A stretch of 64,000 nucleotides of DNA from Micromonospora sp. WMMD812 (GTDB lineage Bacteria; Actinomycetota; Actinomycetes; Mycobacteriales; Micromonosporaceae). Every line of letters begins with the position of its first letter. Within the stretch, counting starts at the first letter, position 1. The notes under the pieces are model-generated. The model was not told the DNA's origin, ran no database searches, and worked only from the letters and a program-made list of their open reading frames with translations. A program made the translations under genes and the position numbers. The stretch lies in NCBI RefSeq assembly GCF_027497215.1, contig NZ_CP114904.1, forward strand, positions 5,913,501 to 5,977,500, in the 5' to 3' direction. Shown one piece after another: positions 1 through 7,849 of this stretch.

Positions 1-37
1 CGGCCGCACCTGCCGGCGGGGGCCACGGGCGTACGGG

Positions 38-451
38 TCAGGCGGTCTCGGCGTCCGCGCGCTCCTGGTCGGCCGGCGCGGCCTGGCCGCCCGGCTGGCC
101 GATCTCGCGTACGTGCTTGTTGTGCCGCGGCTCCTGCCGGGTTTTCGCGTCGTTCAGTCGCCGCCGCAGGTCGTCGCGGGCGTCGTTGAGCGCGGCCCGC
201 AGGTCCTCCTCGGCCGAGGTGGTGACGATCTTCTGCCGGCCGGCGATCCAGCACTCCAGGGTGACCTTCTGCCCGCGCGCGTCCCGGTCCTTGACCGACA
301 CCTCCAGTTCGGTGGCGTCGGCGTGGAACGCGGCCAGCCGTGCGTCCAGCGGGGCGAACTGGTCCACGATCCAGTTGCGGTCGCCCTGCGAGAAGCCGGC
401 CCCGACGCGCAGGCACTCCGCCACGGTCGCCGGGTTCGTCACGGCGCTCAT
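38..451 (-). CDS. HPF/RaiA-like ribosome-associated protein
   Basis: A 137-aa protein resembling the ribosome hibernation factor / sigma-54 modulation (RaiA) fold. A short N-terminal stretch is followed by an amphipathic helix with the conserved-looking VDQFAPLDARLAAFH. Beta strands follow (ELEVSVKDRDARGQKVTLEC) and then the EEDLRAALNDARDDLRRRL helix, with a basic tail. Proteins of this family bind the 30S subunit in stationary phase; that role is inferred here. It lacks the long C-terminal dimerisation domain of long HPF, so it is a short form. The reading frame stays open far upstream on this strand, but that part is arginine-rich antisense of ssb and is not believed. The ATG at 451 was chosen because a well-placed 17-codon upstream ORF ends on it with an ATGA overlap. 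It is divergent from the SSB gene. Confidence 0.72.
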   Translation of the reverse strand: MSAVTNPATVAECLRVGAGFSQGDRNWIVDQFAPLDARLAAFHADATELEVSVKDRDARGQKVTLECWIAGRQKIVTTSAEEDLRAALNDARDDLRRRLNDAKTRQEPRHNKHVREIGQPGGQAAPADQERADAETA

Positions 452-501
452 CGCCGCACCTGGCCAGGGACGCGGGTCGGGCCGGTGGTAGTCGTGATCA
501 T
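448..501 (-). CDS. Possible leader peptide upstream of the HPF-like gene
   Basis: A 17-codon ORF (ATG at 501) encodes MITTTTGPTRVPGQVRR. It is preceded by a good Shine-Dalgarno run, GAGGGGG, about nine bases before its ATG. Its TGA overlaps the ATG of the HPF-like gene as ATGA, so ribosomes finishing here could reinitiate on the downstream gene, which has only a weak ribosome site of its own. Four consecutive threonine codons recall attenuator peptides, but no attenuator hairpin was identified. It could be chance; the strong ribosome site and exact overlap are the support. Confidence 0.35.
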   Translation of the reverse strand: MITTTTGPTRVPGQVRR

Positions 502-739
502 GGGCGCTGCCCCCTCGTTCGACGTGATGGTCGGCGGTGCGGTTGATCAAATCCATACCCAGCCCGGCCGGCTCCGGAACCGGTGCCGCGCGCCTAGCAG
601 ATGTGAGCTTGATCAGGGCGTTGTCCACGGTGGCCGCGTCGTCCACAGACCGACCGGCGGTGGTGGTCCCGGCGGGCCGGGGCGGGCCAGGCTCGGCACG
701 AGTCGACTCGCGATGCAGGCCCCAACCCCTGGAGGGAAG

Positions 740-1627
740 ATGTTCGACACGTACGTCACGATTGTCGGAAATATTCTGACGGCGCCCGAGTGGCGACGCA
801 CCACCCAGAGCAACACCCTGGTGGCCAACTTCAAGGTCGCCTCGACGGCCCGGCGGCTCGACCGGGACAGCGGTCGCTGGGTCGACGGCAACAGCCTGCG
901 GGTCCGTGTGAACTGCTGGCGGAAGCTCGCCGAGGGGGTGGCCGCCTCGGTGATGGTCGGTGACCCGGTGGTGGTCTGCGGCCGCCTCTACACCCGCGAC
1001 TGGACCGACGACGCGGGCAACCACCGCACGCTCTACGAGCTGGAGGCGGTGGCCGTCGGCCACGACCTGTCCCGCGGCCGGGCCCGGTTCCTGCGCAACC
1101 GGCCGAGCATGGCGACCAGCGCCGTCGAGGACGCCGAGGCCGAGAGCCGGGTCCACGGCGAGCAGACCGAACCGGTGCCCGACGGGCAGGCCCCCGCGCT
1201 GCCCGACCGCCGCTCGCTCGACGACGACTTCGACCTGCCCGACTTCAGCGGCCCCCGGGCCGGCCGCGCCGTGCCCTCGGCCGCCCCGTTCGTCGGGGCC
1301 GCGGGTCCGGTGGACCCGTTCGCCGGCGCGGGCAGCCACGACGAGGCCCCGTTCGGGGCGGCGAGCGGTGACGACGAGGACCCGTTCGCGCGGGCGGTCG
1401 GCGAGGAGGACTCCTTCGCGCGAGCGGTCGGCGACGAGGGCTCGTCCGCGCGAGCGGGCGCCGACGACGAGGGCCCGGACGAGGCCGGCGAACCGGCGGG
1501 CGGCGACGAAGTGGCGCCGCTGCCCGGCGAGCCCGAGGGTGACGGCGAGCTGGACCCGGTGCCGGGACCCGGGGCGCCGGCCGGCCGCGGTAGGCGGGGT
1601 CGGGGGCGGGTGCCCCAGCCGGCGTGA
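740..1627 (+). CDS. ssb: Single-stranded DNA-binding protein paralogue (SsbB-like) with acidic repeat tail
   Basis: A 295-aa protein. The N-terminal ~110 residues form a recognisable SSB OB fold (MFDTYVTIVGNILTAPEW, then NSLRVRVNCWRKLAE and GRLYTRDWTD). The remainder is a low-complexity acidic tail. It contains a tandem ten-residue repeat based on E(D/E)xFARAVG around nt 1375-1460, and it ends in a basic GRGRVPQPA. The acidic DDDIPF-type tip that replicative SSBs use to recruit partners is absent, so this is probably a secondary SSB rather than the essential one. The ATG at 740 follows GGAGGG at 731 with good spacing. The stretch 502-739, between this gene and the divergent HPF-like gene, holds the promoters; I could not pin one down. 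Confidence 0.85.
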   Translation: MFDTYVTIVGNILTAPEWRRTTQSNTLVANFKVASTARRLDRDSGRWVDGNSLRVRVNCWRKLAEGVAASVMVGDPVVVCGRLYTRDWTDDAGNHRTLYELEAVAVGHDLSRGRARFLRNRPSMATSAVEDAEAESRVHGEQTEPVPDGQAPALPDRRSLDDDFDLPDFSGPRAGRAVPSAAPFVGAAGPVDPFAGAGSHDEAPFGAASGDDEDPFARAVGEEDSFARAVGDEGSSARAGADDEGPDEAGEPAGGDEVAPLPGEPEGDGELDPVPGPGAPAGRGRRGRGRVPQPA

Positions 1628-1764
1628 GCCCACGCACGGCCGGCCCGACGGGGGCGGGGTGGCGGCGGCGACGCCGACGTCACCCCGTGCCGGCCGGCTC
1701 CGGGCCGCGGCCGGGCCGGTCCGCGGGCCGGCTCGTCTAGGCTGGCCGGCCGGAGGTGGTGCGC

Positions 1765-2778
1765 GTGCGGCAGTCGGCGCCGGTGGCGAACGCGGCGGGA
1801 CTTGTGGCGGGGTACGCCCTGGACAGGCTGCTCGGCGATCCGCGCCGCTGGCACCCGGTGGCCGGGTTCGGCCGCGCGGCCGGTGCCCTGGAGCGACGGG
1901 TCTACCGGCCGGAGCAGCGCGCCGGCGTCGCCTTCACCGCGCTGGCCGTCGGCGTGCCGGTGCTGCTCGGCGCGGCCGCCACGGTGGCCACCCGGCGCCG
2001 GCCGCTCGCCCGGGCGGCGCTGGTCGCGGCCGGCACCTGGACGGTGCTGGGGGGCCGCACCCTGCGCCACGAGGCCGAGGTGCTGGGCCGGTCGCTGCGT
2101 GACGGCGACCTGCCGGCCGCGCGGCAGCGGCTCGGCCACCTCTGTGGGCGGGATCCGTCGACGCTGGACGAGCCGGAGCTGGCCCGGGCCACCGTCGAGT
2201 CGGTCGCCGAGAACACGTCCGACGCGGTCGTCGCCCCGCTGCTCTGGGGTGCCGTCGCGGGCCTGCCCGGCCTGCTCGGCTACCGCGCGGCGAACACCCT
2301 CGACGCGATGATCGGGCACCGCTCCCCGCGGTACGCCCGGTTCGGCACCCCGGCCGCCCGCCTCGACGACTTGCTCAACCTCGTGCCGGCCCGGCTGACC
2401 GGAGTGCTCACCGTCGCGCTGGCTCCGGTCGGTAACGGCAACCGGGAGCGGGCGTGGCGGGTGTGGCGTCGTGACCGCAACGACCACCCGAGCCCGAACG
2501 CCGGCCAGTGCGAGGCGGCGATGGCCGGGGCGCTCGGCGTGCGGCTGGGTGGGCGCAACGTCTACTTCGGGCGGTCGGAGGTGCGGCCGTTCCTCGGAGA
2601 CGGCCCCCGGCCGCAGGCGCGGCACCTCCGGCGGGCGGCCCGCATCTCCGGGGCGGTCGGGTTGGCGGCCCTCGCCGTGGCGGCGGCCTACCCGCTGACC
2701 GCCGGCCGCCTGGTGTCCGCCGCCGGTCGGCGCGGCCTCCGGGGGCTGGGCCCGCTCGGTCGGAGGCGGCGACGGTGA
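1765..2778 (+). CDS. cobD: Adenosylcobinamide-phosphate synthase (CobD/CbiB)
   Basis: An integral membrane enzyme of late cobalamin synthesis that attaches the aminopropanol arm to adenosylcobyric acid. The protein (337 aa) opens with [22 protein letters not shown], the family signature, and has several hydrophobic segments. It also contains the conserved [22 protein letters not shown] and [10 protein letters not shown] stretches, and [20 protein letters not shown] near the C-terminus. Several GTG codons are available; GTG 1765 lies eight bases after GGAGG (1752-1756), whereas GTG 1756 and 1759 are too close, so 1765 is preferred. It overlaps cobQ by 4 nt (GTGA), so the two are translationally coupled. 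TAGGCT around 1736 is a possible -10. No cobalamin riboswitch was recognised upstream. Confidence 0.9.
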   Translation: MRQSAPVANAAGLVAGYALDRLLGDPRRWHPVAGFGRAAGALERRVYRPEQRAGVAFTALAVGVPVLLGAAATVATRRRPLARAALVAAGTWTVLGGRTLRHEAEVLGRSLRDGDLPAARQRLGHLCGRDPSTLDEPELARATVESVAENTSDAVVAPLLWGAVAGLPGLLGYRAANTLDAMIGHRSPRYARFGTPAARLDDLLNLVPARLTGVLTVALAPVGNGNRERAWRVWRRDRNDHPSPNAGQCEAAMAGALGVRLGGRNVYFGRSEVRPFLGDGPRPQARHLRRAARISGAVGLAALAVAAAYPLTAGRLVSAAGRRGLRGLGPLGRRRRR

Positions 2779-4316
2779 GCGGCGGGCTGCTGGTCGCCGG
2801 CACCACGTCCGACGCCGGCAAGAGCGTGCTCACCGCCGGCATCTGCCGGTGGCTGCACCGGCAGGGCGTGAAGGTGGCGCCGTACAAGGCGCAGAACATG
2901 TCCAACAACTCGGCGGTCGTGGTCGGGCCGGACGGGCGCGGCGGCGAGATCGGCCGGGCGCAGGCGATGCAGGCAGCCGCCTGCGGGCTCGCCCCCGACC
3001 TGCGCTTCAACCCCGTCCTGCTCAAGCCGGGCAGTGACCTGGCCAGTCAGGTGGTGCTGCTCGGCGAGGCGGTCGACACGGTAACCGCCGGGAACTTCCG
3101 CGAGCTGCGGCCGCGACTGGCCCAGACCGCGTACGCGGCGCTGGCCGAACTGCGGGCCGCGTACGACGTCGTGATCTGCGAGGGCGCCGGCAGCCCCGCC
3201 GAGATCAACCTGCGGGCCGGCGACTACGTGAACATGGGCCTGGCCCGGCACGCCGGCCTGCCCACCATCGTGGTGGGCGACATCGACCGCGGCGGCGTCT
3301 TCGCGTCGATGTTCGGCACGGTCGCGTTGCTCGACGCGGCCGACCAGGCGCTGATCGCCGGCTTCGTGATCAACAAGTTCCGGGGCGACCTCGGTCTGTT
3401 GCGGCCCGGGCTGGACATGCTGCACCGGGTCACCAGCCGGCCCACGTACGGGGTGCTGCCCTGGGAACTGGACCTCTGGCTCGACGCCGAGGACTCGCTC
3501 GCCTACGGGCGGGTGCTCGGCCGCCCTGCCGCCCCGTACGGCACCGAGTGGCTGGCCGTGGCCGTGGTCCGGCTGCCCCGGATCAGCAACGCCACCGACG
3601 TCGAGGCGCTCGCCACCGAGCCCGGTGTCCGGGTACGGCTCACCGTGGAGCCGGCCGAACTGGCCGCCGCCGACCTCGTGGTGCTCCCCGGATCGAAGTC
3701 GACCGTGGCCGATCTCGCCTGGCTGCGGGAGACCGGCCTGGCCGACGCGGTCCTCGCCCACGCCGCCTCCGGGAAGCCGCTGCTCGGCATCTGCGGCGGG
3801 TTCCAGATGCTCGCCCGCGCGATCCACGACTCCGTGGAGAGCCGGCAGGGCAGCGTTCCCGGCCTGGGCCTGCTGCCCATCGAGATCACCTTCGACCCGC
3901 GCAAGACGGTCCGGCAGTCGGTGGGCAGCCTCGGTGGCGACGTGCCGGTCCGCGGCTACGAGATCCACCACGGGTACGTCTCCTCCGCCGACCCCGCGCT
4001 CACCCCGCTGCTGACCTGCGAGGACGGCACCGGCGAGGGTGCGGTGGTCGGCGCGGTGCACGGTACGCACTGGCACGGCGCGTTCGAGTCCGACGAGTTC
4101 CGGCGGCGCTTCCTCACCGAGGCGGCTCGGCTGGCCGGCCGGCCCGGCTTCACGGTCGCGCCGGCAACCGGCTTCGCGGCCGCCCGCGAACGCTCGCTCG
4201 ACCTGCTCGGCGACCTGATCGAGGAGCACCTGGACACGGATGCGCTCTGGCGCCTCATCGAGGAAGGCGCACCCCCCACCCTCCCGTTCATCCCTCCCGG
4301 CGCCCCCACACCGTGA
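2775..4316 (+). CDS. cobQ: Cobyric acid synthase (amidotransferase)
   Basis: A 513-aa glutamine-dependent amidase that amidates positions b, d, e and g of adenosylcobyrinic acid a,c-diamide. The N-terminal synthetase domain begins [18 protein letters not shown], a CobQ-type P-loop, followed by [13 protein letters not shown]. The C-terminal half is a class I glutaminase with the nucleophile cysteine in [11 protein letters not shown], the GSKST strand, and the GYEIHHG and [10 protein letters not shown] histidine region. All the expected catalytic features are present, unlike in the CobB-like protein at 10.5 kb. GTG 2775 overlaps the cobD stop. A long inverted repeat follows the gene. Confidence 0.95.
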   Translation: MSGGLLVAGTTSDAGKSVLTAGICRWLHRQGVKVAPYKAQNMSNNSAVVVGPDGRGGEIGRAQAMQAAACGLAPDLRFNPVLLKPGSDLASQVVLLGEAVDTVTAGNFRELRPRLAQTAYAALAELRAAYDVVICEGAGSPAEINLRAGDYVNMGLARHAGLPTIVVGDIDRGGVFASMFGTVALLDAADQALIAGFVINKFRGDLGLLRPGLDMLHRVTSRPTYGVLPWELDLWLDAEDSLAYGRVLGRPAAPYGTEWLAVAVVRLPRISNATDVEALATEPGVRVRLTVEPAELAAADLVVLPGSKSTVADLAWLRETGLADAVLAHAASGKPLLGICGGFQMLARAIHDSVESRQGSVPGLGLLPIEITFDPRKTVRQSVGSLGGDVPVRGYEIHHGYVSSADPALTPLLTCEDGTGEGAVVGAVHGTHWHGAFESDEFRRRFLTEAARLAGRPGFTVAPATGFAAARERSLDLLGDLIEEHLDTDALWRLIEEGAPPTLPFIPPGAPTP

Positions 4317-4335
4317 CACCCCACCCCACCGGCGC

Positions 4336-4410
4336 GTCGATCATGCAGTTGTGGTGGGTGACAAAGGACGCCATTGTGGACGAACGAGGCACCACAACTG
4401 CATGATCGAC
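4336..4410. repeat. Intergenic palindrome, GATC/TGCA/GTTGTG family, copy 1
   Basis: A perfect 21-bp inverted repeat (4336-4356 against 4390-4410) with a 33-nt loop, in the convergent gap between cobQ and the rhodanese gene. The left arm reads GTCGATCATGCAGTTGTGG plus TG. Outside the arms lie C-rich (4317-4330) and G-rich (4414-4450) flanks that extend pairing imperfectly. There is no T-tract, so it is not a classical intrinsic terminator, but its place between converging 3' ends would suit transcript-end protection or termination. It shares sequence with the palindrome at 18137-18239. Confidence 0.8.
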
Positions 4411-4449
4411 CGGAGTGGGGCGGGGGCGGCGGGGTGGGTTGGGGGTGGG

Positions 4450-4851
4450 TCAGGGGCGGACGTCGGCGGGGTGTTCGGAGAGGGGGAGGCCGGCGGCGAT
4501 CCAGCCCTGGACGCCGCCGATCATGTCGGTCGCCCGGCGCAGGCCCAGCGCCTGCAGGCTGGCCGCGGCGAGGCTGGAGCTGTAGCCGTGCCGGCACGCC
4601 AGCACGATCTCCCGGTCGTACCCGGTGGCCTCCGGGATGCGCCAGGCACTGGCCGGGTCGAGCCGCCACTCCAGCACCGTCCGGTCGATGACGATCGCAC
4701 CGGGCAGCTCACCCTGCTCCCGGCGCTGTCGCTCGGTCCGGGTGTCGACCAGCAACGCGCCGCCGCGTACCGCCTCGGCGGTCTCGTGCGGAGTCAACCG
4801 GTGCAGCCCGGCGCGGGCCTGTTCCAGCAGGGCCTCGACGCCGGGGCTCAT
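4450..4851 (-). CDS. Single-domain rhodanese-like sulfurtransferase
   Basis: A 133-aa protein with one rhodanese domain. The predicted active-site loop is CRHGYSSS, with cysteine as the persulfide carrier, preceded by a strand (EIVLA). The substrate-side motif LLVDTRTERQRREQGELPGA matches the usual first half of the domain, and the C-terminal MIGGVQGWIAAGLPL is typical. The length is that of stand-alone GlpE-type proteins. The sulfur acceptor is unknown. ATG 4851 is chosen; GTG 4854 is an alternative with better spacing to GGGAGG upstream. It converges on cobQ. Confidence 0.88.
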   Translation of the reverse strand: MSPGVEALLEQARAGLHRLTPHETAEAVRGGALLVDTRTERQRREQGELPGAIVIDRTVLEWRLDPASAWRIPEATGYDREIVLACRHGYSSSLAAASLQALGLRRATDMIGGVQGWIAAGLPLSEHPADVRP

Positions 4852-5046
4852 CACGTCACGGAGCACCTCCCGATCATGCCCACCGCCCGGGCGGCCCGCC
4901 GGGTGAACGGGTACGTGGACGCCGCCGGGCGACACGATTCCCCCGGACGTGATCGGTGACCGCCGTCCCGCGTACCCCGAACGGGTCCGGCGACCTCCCG
5001 CCGCCGCCCGGCGGGAGAAGCCGCACCGTCGCGGCATACTGGCGCG

Positions 5047-5145
5047 GTGCTGACGATCACCGGATCCCGACCCGTGCGCCGGTCCGGATCCGTGCGCCCG
5101 GTGGGGTTGCGGTGGTCCGGGGATCCGGCCGTCCGGTGGGGATGA
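5047..5145 (+). CDS. Possible upstream ORF coupled to the P-loop kinase gene
   Basis: A 32-codon GTG-initiated ORF whose TGA (5143-5145) overlaps the kinase ATG (5142) as ATGA. A CATACT hexamer (5035-5040) lies six bases before the GTG, a spacing seen at leaderless starts elsewhere in this window. The peptide is arginine/proline-rich and matches nothing I recognise, and its third-position GC is lower than that of the neighbouring genes, so it may be non-coding. It offers a translation route onto the kinase, whose own ribosome site is poorly spaced. Confidence 0.25.
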   Translation: MLTITGSRPVRRSGSVRPVGLRWSGDPAVRWG

Positions 5146-5768
5146 TCCCGGTCGCGGTCGTCGAGCCGTACGCCGATCTGGCCCGGCGGGTGTTGGCCGG
5201 CCCAGCGCGGTTGGGGCGTACCCGACTGGTGGCGGTGGACGGGCCGAGCGGCGCGGGCAAGAGCCGGTTCGCGACCCACCTCGCGGACGCCCTCGCCGCG
5301 CTGCCCGGCGGCGTACGGCCGCCGGTGGTGCACACCGACGACCTGCTCGACGGCTGGGACGACCAACTCACCTTCTGGTCGCGGCTGGAGGAGTCGGTGC
5401 TGGCGCCGCTGCGCGCGGGCCGGCCCGGGGCGTATCACCGGTACAGCTGGGTGCGGCGGTGCTTCCTGCCCGGGGTGGTGCCGGTGCCGGTCGGCCCGGT
5501 GCTCGTCGTCGAGGGGGTGAGTGCGGCCCGCGCGGCGGCCCGGCCAGAGTTGAGCCTCGCCGTCTTCGTCACCGCGCCGGCGCCGCTGCGGCTGGCCCGC
5601 GCGGTCGCCCGGGACGGTCCGGAGATCCTGCCGGACCTGCGCCGCTGGCACGCGGGGGAGTCCGCGCACTTCGCCGCCGACGGTACGGCGGAGCGCGCCG
5701 ACCTGGTGGTCGACGGCGCGCCGGGACTGCCGCACGACCGCACCCGCTACTACGTGCGCATCCGCTGA
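5142..5768 (+). CDS. Uridine kinase-like P-loop NTPase
   Basis: A 208-aa protein with a Walker A motif, VAVDGPSGAGKSRFA (residues ~30-44), and VVHTDDLLDGWD, which resembles the uridine/cytidine kinase substrate-binding strand. LVVEGVSAARAAARPEL follows, corresponding to the family's second acidic strand. It is probably a nucleoside or small-metabolite kinase; the substrate cannot be read from the sequence. ATG 5142 overlaps a small upstream ORF. Its stop codon is the first trinucleotide block of the 16-bp tandem array that follows, so the array may have expanded from this 3' end. Confidence 0.7.
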   Translation: MIPVAVVEPYADLARRVLAGPARLGRTRLVAVDGPSGAGKSRFATHLADALAALPGGVRPPVVHTDDLLDGWDDQLTFWSRLEESVLAPLRAGRPGAYHRYSWVRRCFLPGVVPVPVGPVLVVEGVSAARAAARPELSLAVFVTAPAPLRLARAVARDGPEILPDLRRWHAGESAHFAADGTAERADLVVDGAPGLPHDRTRYYVRIR

Positions 5769-5958
5769 CCGGGCCGTCCGTCGACCGGGCCGTCCGTCGA
5801 CCGGGCCGTCCGTCGACCGGGCCGTCCGTCGACCGGGCCGTCCGTCGACCGGGCCGTCCGCTGACCGGGCCGTCCGTCGACCGGGCCGTCCGCTGACCGG
5901 GCCGTCCGCTGACCGGGCCGTCCGTCGACCGGGCCGCTCGTCGACCGCGCCGCCCCGA
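5767..5958. repeat. 16-bp direct tandem repeat array
   Basis: Eleven near-perfect head-to-tail 16-bp units start at 5767, 5783 and so on every 16 bp to 5927, and a degraded twelfth starts at 5943. The unit is GACCGGGCCGTCCG followed by TC or CT. The TC form creates GTCGAC at each junction; the CT form creates a TGA. The first unit overlaps the kinase stop codon. There are no spacers, so it is not a CRISPR. Because 16 is not a multiple of three, a frame across it repeats every 16 residues and is not expected to code. With 5959-6011 it fills the gap before the dipeptidase promoter. Confidence 0.95.
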
Positions 5959-6011
5959 ACGGGCCACCTGCGGATCCGTGACCAGGGCGCCCTCGTCGGG
6001 TAAGGCCGGCA

Positions 6012-6017
6012 TACGAT
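6012..6017 (+). promoter_or_regulatory. -10 element of a probable leaderless promoter
   Basis: TACGAT (fits TANNNT), seven bases upstream of ATG 6025. No Shine-Dalgarno precedes that ATG, so transcription probably starts at or next to the start codon. Confidence 0.5.
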
Positions 6018-6024
6018 GCCGGTC

Positions 6025-7392
6025 ATGACCACACCGATCATGTCCGAGTCCGAGATCCGGGCCGCCGTCGAGCGGGAGTTGCCCGGGGTCCGCGCCGACC
6101 TGGAACGCCTCGTCCGCATCCCCGGCATCGCGTTCGAGGGCTTCGACCACTCACACGTGGAGCGCTCTGCCGAGGCGGTGGCGGAGTTGCTGCGCGGTTG
6201 CGGGCTGGAGGTCGCCATCGCCCGTTCCGGCGGGCAGCCGGCGGTGATCGGGAAGAAGGCGGCCCCGCCCGGTGCGCCGACGGTGCTGCTCTACGCCCAC
6301 CACGACGTCCAGCCGGTCGGTGACCTGTCGCTGTGGGAGTCCGACCCGTTCGAGCCGGTGGAGCGGGACGGCCGGCTCTACGGTCGGGGCGCGGCCGACG
6401 ACAAGGCCGGCATCATGGCGCACGTGGCGGCGTTGCGCGCGTACGGTGACCGCCTCCCGGTCGGCGTGGTCCTGTTCATCGAGGGCGAGGAGGAGTACGG
6501 CTCCGACTCGCTGGAGCGGCTGCTCGCCGAGCACCGCGACGAGATCGCCTCGGACGTCATCGTGATCGCCGACTCCGGCAACTGGGACATCGGCGTACCG
6601 GCGCTGACCACCTCGCTGCGCGGCATCGTCAACAGCTTCGTGGAGGTCCGGACCCTGGACCACGCGGTGCACAGCGGGATGTTCGGCGGCGCCGTCCCGG
6701 ACGCGCTGACCACGCTGGTCCGGCTGCTCGCCACTCTGCACACCGAGGCCGGTGACGTGGCCGTCGAGGGACTGGTCGGGCGGGAGGGCGCCACCGTCGA
6801 CTACCCGGAGGACCGGATCCGCGTCGAGGCGGGGCTCGCCGAGGGCGTCTCGTTCATCGGCACCGGCCGGATCACCGACCGGCTCTGGACGAAGCCCGCG
6901 CTGTCGGTGCTGGGCATCGACGCACCGGCCACCGGTGAGGCGCCGAACGCGCTGGTTCCGGCCGCGAAGGCCAAGCTCAGCGTGCGGCTCGCGCCGGGCG
7001 ACGACCCGAAGCGGGCGTACGCGGCCCTGCGCGCGCACCTGGAGAAGCACGCGCCGTGGGGCGCGCAGGTGACGGTGAGCATCGAGCACGACGGCGACCC
7101 GTGTGTCATCGACGCGACCGGCCCGATGTTCGACGCCGCCCGGTCGGCCTTCCGGACCGCGTGGGACGGCACCGATCCGATCGACATGGGCGTGGGTGGC
7201 TCGATCCCGTTCATCGCCACCTTCCAGGAGATGTTCCCGGAGGCGGCGATCCTGGTGACCGGCGTGGAGGACCCGCACGCCCGGGCGCACGGGCCGAACG
7301 AGAGCCTGCACCTGGGTGAGTTCGCCAAGGTGTGCCTCGCCGAGGCGCTGCTGCTCGGCAAGGTGGCCGAGGCGGGCGCGGGCCGGAGCTAG
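6025..7392 (+). CDS. M20 family metallo-dipeptidase
   Basis: A 455-aa zinc-dependent peptidase of the M20 family, dipeptidase subgroup. Metal-binding and catalytic motifs in order: YAHHDVQPV (first His and catalytic Asp), GRGAADDKAG (bridging Asp), LFIEGEEEYGS (catalytic Glu followed by a metal Glu), IVIADSGNW, and a C-terminal HARAHGPNESL supplying the last His. A central dimerisation/lid domain starts near HSGMFGGAVPDALT. It cleaves dipeptides or related amides in the cytoplasm; no signal peptide is present. ATG 6025 is preferred over 6016 because of the -10 element seven bases upstream. A hairpin follows the stop. Confidence 0.92.
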   Translation: MTTPIMSESEIRAAVERELPGVRADLERLVRIPGIAFEGFDHSHVERSAEAVAELLRGCGLEVAIARSGGQPAVIGKKAAPPGAPTVLLYAHHDVQPVGDLSLWESDPFEPVERDGRLYGRGAADDKAGIMAHVAALRAYGDRLPVGVVLFIEGEEEYGSDSLERLLAEHRDEIASDVIVIADSGNWDIGVPALTTSLRGIVNSFVEVRTLDHAVHSGMFGGAVPDALTTLVRLLATLHTEAGDVAVEGLVGREGATVDYPEDRIRVEAGLAEGVSFIGTGRITDRLWTKPALSVLGIDAPATGEAPNALVPAAKAKLSVRLAPGDDPKRAYAALRAHLEKHAPWGAQVTVSIEHDGDPCVIDATGPMFDAARSAFRTAWDGTDPIDMGVGGSIPFIATFQEMFPEAAILVTGVEDPHARAHGPNESLHLGEFAKVCLAEALLLGKVAEAGAGRS

Positions 7393-7417
7393 GGCTCGCC
7401 TGCTCGACTCGCCTCGG

Positions 7418-7464
7418 CCGGGACGTCGACACACGCCCCGTGCGTCGGAACCGTAACGTCCCGG
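7418..7464 (+). terminator. Hairpin after the dipeptidase gene
   Basis: CCGGGACGT (7418-7426) pairs with ACGTCCCGG (7456-7464). A second inner stem, CGACACACG/CGTGCGTCG, has one mismatch. There is no T-tract, as is common in this GC range. It sits 25 bp after the stop. Confidence 0.45.
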
Positions 7465-7505
7465 TCGATCTGGGAGTTTGCGGTGTGTCGGGCGCGGGGC
7501 TGTTA

Positions 7506-7511
7506 TAGCCT
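7506..7511 (+). promoter_or_regulatory. -10 element of a probable leaderless promoter
   Basis: TAGCCT, seven bases before ATG 7519; no Shine-Dalgarno sequence is present. Confidence 0.5.
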
Positions 7512-7518
7512 TTCGAAC

Positions 7519-7725
7519 ATGAGTACGAACGAGGTGATGGCCCGGTTGCAGGCCGCCGTCAGCGCTCTGGGGGACGTCGACGTCTCCGCGTGGCCCGAGG
7601 ACACGCTCAAGGAACAGCTCGGTGAGCTCTCCGCCGCCCTGGTCACGCTCGACTCGACGCTCACGCGAGTCGCCGACGAGGTCCGTGCCCGTGGGCTGCG
7701 GATCGAGGAGCCGGTCTCGGCCTGA
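7519..7725 (+). CDS. Small all-helical protein resembling the N-terminus of DUF222/13E12 proteins
   Basis: A 68-aa acidic, all-helical protein. The pattern MARLQAAVSALGDVDVSAWP followed by a leucine/alanine heptad helix, LVTLDSTLTRVADEVRARG, resembles the opening helices of the actinobacterial DUF222 (13E12) family. In that family these helices precede a C-terminal HNH nuclease domain, which is absent here. It could be a stand-alone version, a remnant, or an unrelated coiled coil. It is monocistronic with its own leaderless promoter, 124 bp upstream of the DNA ligase gene. Confidence 0.65.
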   Translation: MSTNEVMARLQAAVSALGDVDVSAWPEDTLKEQLGELSAALVTLDSTLTRVADEVRARGLRIEEPVSA

Positions 7726-7837
7726 CCGCGGCGCACCCGCCCCGGCGGCCCCCGGCCAGCGGGTCGGCGTCCGTCGGGGGACGGGCGACTCCGGCGACCG
7801 GGCACCGCAATGCCCCGGAGGTGTCGGGGGTGGCTGG

Positions 7838-7843
7838 CAGGAT
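7838..7843 (+). promoter_or_regulatory. CAGGAT -10-like element before the ligase gene
   Basis: CAGGAT, six bases before GTG 7850. The same hexamer stands at the same distance before the starts at 14759, 26864 and 43642. Confidence 0.45.
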
Positions 7844-7849
7844 GAACCC

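Noticed and set aside
452..1633. N-terminal extension of the HPF-like frame to 531 aa on the minus strand
   Set aside because: Antisense to ssb, arginine/glycine-rich with no domain, and a good start exists at 451.
1628..1764. Cobalamin riboswitch upstream of cobD
   Set aside because: No B12 box or core motifs; only GC-rich repeats such as CGGGGTG...CACCCCG that look like an ssb terminator.
5767..5958. CRISPR array
   Set aside because: The units are contiguous 16-bp repeats with no spacers and there are no cas genes.
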